Source of the DNA: Desulfobulbaceae bacterium
GTDB taxonomy: Bacteria > Desulfobacterota > Desulfobulbia > Desulfobulbales > Desulfurivibrionaceae
NCBI GenBank assembly: GCA_003517965.1
Contig: DOZO01000028.1
Coordinates: 20,881-32,377 of the forward strand
Reading direction: 5' to 3'
DNA length: 11,497 nucleotides
Shown here: positions 6,298 through 11,497 of the stretch, in pieces
Layout: every line of letters begins with the position of its first letter
Position numbering within the stretch: the stretch's first letter is position 1
The notes under the pieces: model-generated
Told to the model about the DNA's origin: nothing
The model's database searches: none
What the model saw: the letters and a program-made list of their open reading frames with translations, nothing else
Position numbers and translations under genes: made by a program

Positions 6298-7334
6298 CTT
6301 CACTTGCCGAGGCCAGACAGAAGCGTGACCAGGCAAGTGCATTGATGGCCAATGGTGTAAACCCCGGCGACACCAAGAAAGCACAAAAGGCGGCAAGCAG
6401 TCAGGAGACGGAGACCTTTGAGGTCATCGCCCGAGAGTGGTACACCAAGTTTGCCCCGTCTTGGGCGCCCAGCCATGGCAACAAGATTATCCGGCGGCTC
6501 GAACTCTATGTCTTTCCCTGGTTGGGAGACAGAGCGATCAAATCCATCACGGCACCGGAACTGCTGACGGCACTACGAAGAATCGAGGCCAAAGGCACCC
6601 TGGAGACTGCGCACCGTACCCAACAAAACTGCGGCCAGGTCTTCCGTTATGCCGTGGCCACCGGCCGGGCCGAGCGCGACCCGTCCGGCGACCTGCGCGG
6701 CGCCATCCCCCCGGCCTCTGGCAAGCACATGGCCACCATCACCGACCCGAAGGAAATCGCTGGTCTGCTGCGCTCCATTGATGATTACCGAGGCAGTATC
6801 GTTACCCGGTGCGCCTTGCAGATGGCCCCCTTGGTCTTTGTTCGGCCTGGGGAGCTGCGGCAGGCCGAGTGGTCAGAGGTCAATTTCGATACAGCGGAAT
6901 GGCGGATACCGGCGGAGAAGATGAAGGCGAGCGTCTTGCATATCGTCCCCTTATCAAGGCAAGCTCTGGACGTCCTGCGGGAGATTCACCCCCTGACCGG
7001 GCATGGCCGGTATGTCTTTCCGAGCCCCCGTACCGACTCAAGGCCGATGAGCAGCAATGCTGTACTCTCTGCTTTGCGGCGCATGGGGTACGCCAAGGAT
7101 GAAATGAGTGGCCACGGATTCAGGAGCATGGCCAGCACCTTGTTGAACGAACAGGGGTGGAACAAAGATGCCATCGAGCGGCAGCTTGCCCATGGTGAGA
7201 GAAACAGTGTGCGGGGCGCTTATAACTACGCTGAGTACCTGCCGGAACGCCGGAAGATGATGCAGGCCTGGGCCGACTACTTGGAAGAGATCAAGGCCGG
7301 GGCCAAGATTGTTCCAATCAGAGCGGTTGGGTAA
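6108..7334 (+). CDS. P4-type tyrosine recombinase (island integrase)
   Basis: This protein integrates and excises a genomic island or prophage at a tRNA gene. The 408-residue product has the usual three parts. Residues 1-95 are the arm-binding domain (DUF4102 type; LFDGGGLFLLVTPTGGKLW and LGTYPQTSLAEAR). Residues about 105-195 are the SAM-like core-binding domain. Residues about 215-390 are the catalytic domain. The catalytic set is complete: R246 (VRPGE), H336 and R339 (HGFRSMAS), H362 (LAHGERN) and nucleophile Y372 (GAYNYAEYL). ATG 6108 has GGAGGA at 6095-6100; an upstream in-frame start at 6060 lacks such a site and would read through the repeat region. The position next to tRNA-Met is typical. 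The gene looks intact and possibly active. Confidence 0.95.
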   Translation: MPRRIVPLTDTKIRTIKPTENPQKLFDGGGLFLLVTPTGGKLWRLKYRFGGIEKLLSLGTYPQTSLAEARQKRDQASALMANGVNPGDTKKAQKAASSQETETFEVIAREWYTKFAPSWAPSHGNKIIRRLELYVFPWLGDRAIKSITAPELLTALRRIEAKGTLETAHRTQQNCGQVFRYAVATGRAERDPSGDLRGAIPPASGKHMATITDPKEIAGLLRSIDDYRGSIVTRCALQMAPLVFVRPGELRQAEWSEVNFDTAEWRIPAEKMKASVLHIVPLSRQALDVLREIHPLTGHGRYVFPSPRTDSRPMSSNAVLSALRRMGYAKDEMSGHGFRSMASTLLNEQGWNKDAIERQLAHGERNSVRGAYNYAEYLPERRKMMQAWADYLEEIKAGAKIVPIRAVG

Positions 7335-7552
7335 ATTTCCAGAAGGTGGACTTGGCTGGATTTACTCCACCTGCCCCACCTGGGCATTGTGTAAACTTCC
7401 CCTCCATTTTCTCTCGGCACTCCCCCCGAAACCGATAAAACCTATTTGCTTCCGGCAATTGACTGCTCGGGAACATATATCCGTCCCATTCCCTGATAAT
7501 GCCGCCCGAACTCCATTCTTTTTTTGCTGTACAGCCATAGGATTTTTTTATC
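7335..7552. other. Non-coding gap between integrase and MerR operon
   Basis: I see no gene here. AGGTGGA (7344-7350) and TCCACCT (7366-7372) form an inverted repeat with a 15-base loop but no T tract, 10 bases after the integrase stop; it could be a weak transcription end. The rest is pyrimidine-rich and leads into the MerR promoter. Confidence 0.5.
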
Positions 7553-7584
7553 TTGACAGTAACACTAAAAGTGTCAAATATAAG
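7553..7584 (+). promoter_or_regulatory. MerR-type promoter and operator with 20-bp spacer
   Basis: A perfect TTGACA (7553-7558) and TATAAG (7579-7584) are separated by 20 bp, longer than the standard 17 and typical of promoters that MerR-family proteins activate by untwisting DNA. The spacer holds dyad symmetry (AACACT with AGTGTT; TTGAC with GTCAA). Transcription would start near 7590-7591, on top of the MerR ATG at 7589, so the transcript would have almost no leader. Confidence 0.65.
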
Positions 7585-7588
7585 TGTT

Positions 7589-8023
7589 ATGAAAACTACT
7601 CACAAAATATTCACCTTGGAAGAACTTTGCACCTTGGTAGAGATGAACAAGCGGAAGGTTCGTTTCTACATCCAGAAAGGCCTGGTTGACCGGCCTGAAG
7701 GGACCGGCAAGGGCGCTCATTACTCCTATCGGCACCTTGGGCAGCTCTTGGCGATCCGCAAATGGAAAGATGCCGGGGTGTCCCTGGAGCGGATTCAGGA
7801 ACTTCTGGAAGACACCGGCCAGTCTGCCGCCGCAGGCAGCCTTCTTCCTCCGCCCCGCCCCAAAAGGCCTGGCTCGGTTGAGGTTTGGAGCCATCTGCAC
7901 ATTCATGATGGGGTGGAGCTGCATATCGAGCCCCAGCGTTCCGGCCTGAACCCGGAACAGGTGCGCGCCCTGTGCCTGATCATTGTGCAAGAGTTTGAAA
8001 AAATCCAGAAAGGAGTCCGATGA
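7589..8023 (+). CDS. MerR-family transcriptional regulator
   Basis: The 144-residue protein begins with a MerR winged helix-turn-helix (FTLEELCTLVEMNKRKVRFYIQ, then HYSYRHLGQLLAIRKWKDAGVSLERIQELL, about residues 7-80). A low-complexity linker rich in Ala and Pro follows, then a C-terminal segment of about 50 residues (WSHLHIHDGVELHIEP...PEQVRALCLIIVQEFEKIQK). No Cys metal-sensor motif is visible, so it is not a typical metal sensor. The stop overlaps the start of the VIT-vWA gene (ATGA), so the two are translationally coupled and this regulator probably controls its partner and itself. ATG 7589 is chosen for its family-like N-terminus. No ribosome site precedes it; a TTG at 7553 would add 12 residues but lies in the -35 box. 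Confidence 0.85.
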   Translation: MKTTHKIFTLEELCTLVEMNKRKVRFYIQKGLVDRPEGTGKGAHYSYRHLGQLLAIRKWKDAGVSLERIQELLEDTGQSAAAGSLLPPPRPKRPGSVEVWSHLHIHDGVELHIEPQRSGLNPEQVRALCLIIVQEFEKIQKGVR

Positions 8024-10272
8024 GCATGTACATGCCGGAACAAGCAAACAGGCACGGGCTATGCTCTGCCGATGGGGAAAAAATCGCGCTGCAATCGGTT
8101 AAGGTCGAGGTAGTTTTCAACAACCTCCTCTGTGAGACCACCTTGACTCAGGTTTACAGAAACCTGGAAAAGAAACCGATTGAGGCGGTCTATACTTTTC
8201 CACTGACAAGCCGCGCGGTTCTACTGGGGATGAAGATCACCATCGGCAGCCGGGAACTGTTGGGCATTGCGGTCGAGAAAGCCAAAGCCGAGGAAGAGTA
8301 CGAAGAAGCGATCACGGATGGCGATACCGCCATTATGCTTGAGCAGGTTCAGCCGGGCCTGTACACCATGAATGTTGGCAATATCCTTGCCAATGAAGAG
8401 GTGCAGGTAACAATCCGGTACGCCGAGTTGTATTCCTGGCAGGGCGACACCCTCCGCTTCCACCTGCCTACCACTATAGCGCCGCGTTATGGCAACCCCG
8501 AAAGTGTAGGGTTGCAGCCGCACCAGATACCGGAAACCGATCTGCTGGCCGAAAACCGTTTTCAGCTCCGGTTGACCATTAGCGGCGCCCTGGCCGCAGC
8601 CCGGCTTGATTGTCCATCCCATCAAGTGGCCATTGCGCCTGCCAAGCAAACCACGGTTGTCACCCTTGCCAGCGGCGAGGCCTGCATGGATCGTGATTTT
8701 ATCCTCAATATCAGCCTGGCCAATACGGAAAAGGACAGCGTTCTGCTGGACACGGATCTTGACGGCAAATTCGTGGTGCTTGCCTCCTTCTCGCCAAAGC
8801 TGCCGGCGGTGGAAGAAATCCCTCCAAGAAGCATCAAGATCGTGGTGGATTGCTCCGGCTCCATGGGCGGCGATTCCATTACCCAGGCCCGGCAGGCCAT
8901 CAGCGATATCCTGAGCCAGCTGCGGCCGGAAGATTTCTTTAACCTGCTCACCTTTGGCAGCACCTGCAAGGCCTGTTTTGACCGGCAGCTCCCAGCGAAC
9001 CCTGAAAACATCACAAAGATAAGACGCCTGCTCCGCAGCCTTGAGGCGGATATGGGCGGCACTGATATGCCCCGAGCGCTAAAGACTGCGGTCAAGATTT
9101 CCGGCCCTGCCATTGATCAGGATATCCTGCTGATTACCGATGGTGAGGTCTGGGAGAGTGATGCGATCATCAGCATGATGAAAAAATCTGGACATCGCGT
9201 TTTCACGGTCGGGGTTGGCAGTTCGGTGTCAGAGGCCTTTGTCCGGCGGCTGGCCGAAGTTACCGGCGGCAGTTGTGAACTGGTCGTGCCCAATGAGGAA
9301 ATGAGCGAAAAGATAGCCCGCCATTTTAAGAGAATTTTCCTGCCACGGGCCGAGAAGGTTGCCTTGAGGTGGCCGGTAAAGCCCGTAAATATAATTCCTC
9401 GTGATATCGGCCCGGTTTATGATGGTGACACCTTGCATGTTTTCGCGCAGTTTAGCGAAAAGCCAATTGGACCGGTGACCCTTGACCTGACAATGGCTGA
9501 CGGCCGCATTTTTTCTCAGACCGCCGAGCTGCAAGAACATGAACAGCGAATCGTTGATAATGACCCTGCCAGCCCACTGGCCAGAATGGCGATCTATAAT
9601 TCTCTGGAAAATTACGACGAAAAACAGGCGACGGCTCTGGCCGAACGCTATCAGCTGGTCAGCAAATACACCAACTATCTTGTTGTGGATGCGCGGGCCG
9701 AAGTGGAGAAAAACGGGGAGCTGCCAGCTCTACGCAAGGTGCCGCAGATGCTGGCCGCTGGCTGGGGCGGTACAGGAATGTTGGTTCGAGAAAGTACGGT
9801 TGCTTATAACATGCCGACATTTTGCAGGAGATCCGAGCCGCAGGTGCTCTTCAGCCGGGCGTCAAGCCCGGAACAAAAACACCGATGGCGGCAGCAGACA
9901 ACTCCAAATTCTTTTATTCAAAAATGCAACCGGCTCCACACAAAGTGGCTTCGGGCTGTATTGCAGCTTACCACCTTTGATGACCTGCTGGGCTGCGATC
10001 TGCCGGATCGGATTCTGGAAACCCTGGAGGTCATTGCCGAGCAGTATGACAAGGAGGCCTCGGAAGAATTGATCGTGCTGACGTTTTTGCGAGTGCTGCT
10101 CCAATCCACCATAGGCGGGGAATTTAACCGTAACACTAAGCGGGCCATAGAAAAGGCCTGCAAATCCTTGTGCCCTGATGAGCGGTTGATTAATCTGATG
10201 GCCGAAGCCTTTGTCGATATCAGCCAGGATGATTGGGGCGCAAAATATCCTCTGGCAGATGAAGACCGGTAG
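8020..10272 (+). CDS. VIT and von Willebrand factor A domain protein
   Basis: This 750-residue protein has the inter-alpha-trypsin-inhibitor heavy-chain layout. A VIT domain covers about residues 15-135 (VYRNLEKKPIEAVYTFPL, AIMLEQVQPGLYTMNVGNI). A linker of beta type follows, then a vWA domain at about 270-430 with a complete MIDAS metal site: D277-C-S279-G-S281, T348 (GGTDMP) and D374 (ITDGEV). The C-terminal 300 residues continue the family pattern (LAERYQLVSKYTNYLVVD) and end in a helical region. There is no signal peptide, membrane helix or sorting signal, so it is probably cytoplasmic and binds a protein partner through Mg-dependent contacts. AGGAG at 8011-8015 serves ATG 8020 or, with better spacing, ATG 8026. 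It forms an operon with the MerR gene. Its partner and true role are unknown. Confidence 0.92.
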   Translation: MSMYMPEQANRHGLCSADGEKIALQSVKVEVVFNNLLCETTLTQVYRNLEKKPIEAVYTFPLTSRAVLLGMKITIGSRELLGIAVEKAKAEEEYEEAITDGDTAIMLEQVQPGLYTMNVGNILANEEVQVTIRYAELYSWQGDTLRFHLPTTIAPRYGNPESVGLQPHQIPETDLLAENRFQLRLTISGALAAARLDCPSHQVAIAPAKQTTVVTLASGEACMDRDFILNISLANTEKDSVLLDTDLDGKFVVLASFSPKLPAVEEIPPRSIKIVVDCSGSMGGDSITQARQAISDILSQLRPEDFFNLLTFGSTCKACFDRQLPANPENITKIRRLLRSLEADMGGTDMPRALKTAVKISGPAIDQDILLITDGEVWESDAIISMMKKSGHRVFTVGVGSSVSEAFVRRLAEVTGGSCELVVPNEEMSEKIARHFKRIFLPRAEKVALRWPVKPVNIIPRDIGPVYDGDTLHVFAQFSEKPIGPVTLDLTMADGRIFSQTAELQEHEQRIVDNDPASPLARMAIYNSLENYDEKQATALAERYQLVSKYTNYLVVDARAEVEKNGELPALRKVPQMLAAGWGGTGMLVRESTVAYNMPTFCRRSEPQVLFSRASSPEQKHRWRQQTTPNSFIQKCNRLHTKWLRAVLQLTTFDDLLGCDLPDRILETLEVIAEQYDKEASEELIVLTFLRVLLQSTIGGEFNRNTKRAIEKACKSLCPDERLINLMAEAFVDISQDDWGAKYPLADEDR

Positions 10273-10340
10273 GGGGTTGAGGTCGATCATAAATGAGACG
10301 ATTATCTCCCTTCTCAAAAATATAATAACAGGCAGCATCA

Positions 10341-10883
10341 ATGAGTAATCCATTCATCGATATTGTAAGAACGGCCAACAAAAACAAATGGTGTACCACG
10401 CCATATTGCACAACTTGTATAGCTCGAGAATATCGTCAGGCTTTACAAGACCTTGGCGGAGGAGGACTTGGCGGAGGCTTGGCAAATGCTCTGTCTAAAT
10501 TAAAACCGTCTGAACTAACACTTGAAGATAATTGGCAAGATGCTTTGCTAACTGCAATTATTGATTTGCCTTTTTCATTGCAACTTGAAGGCATACTAAA
10601 AAATTGGTCAGAAAAATTGGATGAAGATATAAATTTTACGGATTTTGTTTTGTTCAAGGTAATTCGTAATATATCTTCAAACTCAGAAATCTGGAAACAG
10701 TGGATTGATATTTGTATTTCCCTGGCGGTGCGGTCACATAATTTTTCACTAATAGAGTCACTTTTGCTTGTAATGGGTAGAAAAGCTGTGGATCAACAAG
10801 AACTTATAGAAATTGCTAAAGAATATGCAAAATCGTCACGCCAAATGAAGCGTGTTTTGAGTAATTCATGTGGAATTAAATGA
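10341..10883 (+). CDS. AT-rich orphan protein with N-terminal Cys cluster
   Basis: This 180-residue protein belongs to no family I recognise. Near the N-terminus W17-C18-TTPY-C23-TT-C26 forms C-x4-C-x2-C, a possible zinc or iron-sulfur site with three cysteines in the cluster; other Cys occur at about 124 and 177. A Gly-rich stretch (LGGGGLGGGLANAL) follows, and the rest looks helical. Base composition is much more AT-rich than the flanking genes, a sign of separate origin. TATAAT at 10321-10326 lies 14 bases before the ATG with a weak AGG site at 10330-10332, so it may have its own short-leader promoter. It ends 14 bases before the rtcB remnant begins, as if it had replaced the front of rtcB. 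The gene looks real, because it is an intact 180-codon frame with protein-like composition. Confidence 0.75.
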   Translation: MSNPFIDIVRTANKNKWCTTPYCTTCIAREYRQALQDLGGGGLGGGLANALSKLKPSELTLEDNWQDALLTAIIDLPFSLQLEGILKNWSEKLDEDINFTDFVLFKVIRNISSNSEIWKQWIDICISLAVRSHNFSLIESLLLVMGRKAVDQQELIEIAKEYAKSSRQMKRVLSNSCGIK

Positions 10884-10896
10884 TCACAGACAATTA

Positions 10897-11158
10897 AGTA
10901 ATGCCGAATCGTTTGATTCCTGTTCCGACGGGGCTGGCCGACGCATGGGCCGTAAGCAAGCAGGCTATTCGCGAACTTGCCCTTGAGGCCGAGAAGGCGC
11001 GGCTGGATGCGCTTGGGGTGATTCATGCCATACGAGGCAGAAACGATTTGGAAGAGGCTCCAAGCGCATACAAGGATATCGATCAGGTGATGGAAAACCA
11101 GTGCGATCTGTTTGAAATTGTCGTGAAATTGCGGCCTCTGGCTGTGGTGAAAGGGTGA
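10897..11158 (+). pseudogene. rtcB: 3' remnant of rtcB RNA ligase, frameshifted
   Basis: RtcB joins RNA 2',3'-cyclic phosphate or 3'-phosphate ends to 5'-OH ends. Only its C-terminal 85 or so residues remain. From 10897 one frame reads SNAESFDSCSDGAGRRMGRK; the frame then shifts and reads on as QAIRELALEAEKARLDALGV, EEAPSAYKDIDQVM and LRPLAVVKG to the stop, the standard end of RtcB. The shift is explained by AAGC duplicated at 10954-10961; deleting four bases restores one continuous frame. In the motif normally SHGAGR, the guanylate-accepting His is Asp (GAC at 10927-10929, one base from CAC). The first three quarters of the gene are absent. An 85-codon frame from ATG 10901 exists, but it covers the motif in the wrong frame, so it is not a real gene. 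Confidence 0.88.
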
Positions 11159-11188
11159 TCCGAATAGTGCGACAAAAATCTGCCAATG

Positions 11189-11224
11189 AGACTCTCCCCC
11201 AGTAAATCGGCAAGGAGAGTGTCT
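11189..11224. repeat. Hairpin between the rtcB remnant and the SLOG-like gene
   Basis: ACTCTCC (11191-11197) pairs with GGAGAGT (11214-11220), and the outer arms match further with a 2-base bulge (AGA with TCT). No T tract follows, so termination is doubtful. It lies 31 bases after the rtcB stop and 45 bases before the next ATG. Confidence 0.4.
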
Positions 11225-11268
11225 TCATGACGTGAAAGCTGGGCATAATAAATGTTCGGGAGGTTTGC

Positions 11269-11493
11269 ATGGGTATTTCAGTTGATCAGGAAGAGTGCCT
11301 GCAAACCTTCCTGCAACAGGCAAGGAAACACGAGCGGCCGATCATCCTGCTTGAAGGCACCCGCAAGGTTCCGGAAAATGAAGTCAATCGCCTGCATGAC
11401 CTGGCGACTTTGCTGGCCGACTCGCTCCCCGCCGCTGTATTCCGCAGCGGCAATGCGCAAGGGTCTGATTCGTATTTTTTGGTTCATTCGTAA
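11269..11493 (+). CDS. SLOG-like nucleotide-binding protein, N-terminal half only
   Basis: A strong GGGAGG site (11258-11263) lies 5 bases before the ATG. The 74-residue product follows the start of a SLOG / DprA-LOG type Rossmann fold: a short helix, a hydrophobic strand (PIILLEGTR, about residues 24-32), a helix (VNRLHDLATLLADSL) and a second strand leading into the phosphate-loop motif RSGNAQGSD (about 59-67, compare the usual SGGA-x-GAD). The frame then ends in YFLVHS and a stop 4 bases from the window edge, about half the size of a SLOG domain. Either the gene is truncated or frameshifted at the T6 run (11477-11482), or a rearrangement begins there. SLOG proteins bind nucleotides or related ligands. 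The assignment is by pattern and moderate. Confidence 0.6.
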   Translation: MGISVDQEECLQTFLQQARKHERPIILLEGTRKVPENEVNRLHDLATLLADSLPAAVFRSGNAQGSDSYFLVHS

Positions 11494-11497
11494 AAAA

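Noticed and set aside
10901..11158. Intact 85-aa gene starting at ATG 10901
   Set aside because: No ribosome site, and the RtcB motif at 10897-10953 is in a different frame; the ORF is the tail of a frameshifted rtcB.
1..11497. CRISPR array or complete insertion sequence
   Set aside because: No regularly spaced repeat series and no transposase were seen in the window.

Overview
The window looks like a chromosomal segment of a Gram-negative anaerobe of the Desulfobacterota (former Deltaproteobacteria), perhaps a Desulfobulbales-like sulfur-cycle bacterium. This rests on the style of GroEL (MAAKDIKYG start, GGM-rich tail), of the branched-chain aminotransferase and of the REC-PAS-GAF signalling protein. 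It is an inference from protein flavour, not a database match.

Left half (1 to about 5930) is ordinary core genome. A REC-PAS-GAF signalling protein runs off the left edge on the minus strand. Next come a minus-strand tRNA-Asn and a plus-strand tRNA-Pro, each with a good sigma70-like promoter. Then follow ilvE (branched-chain amino acid aminotransferase), groES and groEL, and a tRNA-Met(CAT). The groES upstream region has no CIRCE operator but contains several hairpins, and a terminator-like hairpin sits between groES and groEL.

Right half (about 5930 to the end) looks like accessory DNA. A P4-type tyrosine recombinase starts 180 bp past the tRNA-Met, the classic layout of an island integrated at a tRNA 3' end. 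An unusual motif, TTTGGGGGTAT, recurs around its start. Then comes a two-gene operon: a MerR-family regulator overlapping by 4 bases a 750-aa cytoplasmic VIT + vWA protein with an intact MIDAS metal site. The MerR promoter has a 20-bp spacer with dyad symmetry, and its -10 box lies almost on the start codon, which suggests a leaderless transcript.

Behind the operon are a strikingly AT-rich orphan gene (180 aa, with a C-x4-C-x2-C cluster), a decayed 3' end of rtcB (RNA 3'-phosphate ligase), and the N-terminal half of a SLOG-like nucleotide-binding protein that stops at the right edge. The rtcB remnant shows two lesions readable base by base: a 4-bp tandem duplication that shifts the frame, and replacement of the catalytic His by Asp in the HGAGR motif. 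The most interesting reading is a MerR / VIT-vWA / Cys-cluster / RtcB / SLOG neighbourhood, possibly an RNA-damage or stress-response module, of which this copy has lost the ligase. The functional link among these genes is a hypothesis from proximity only.
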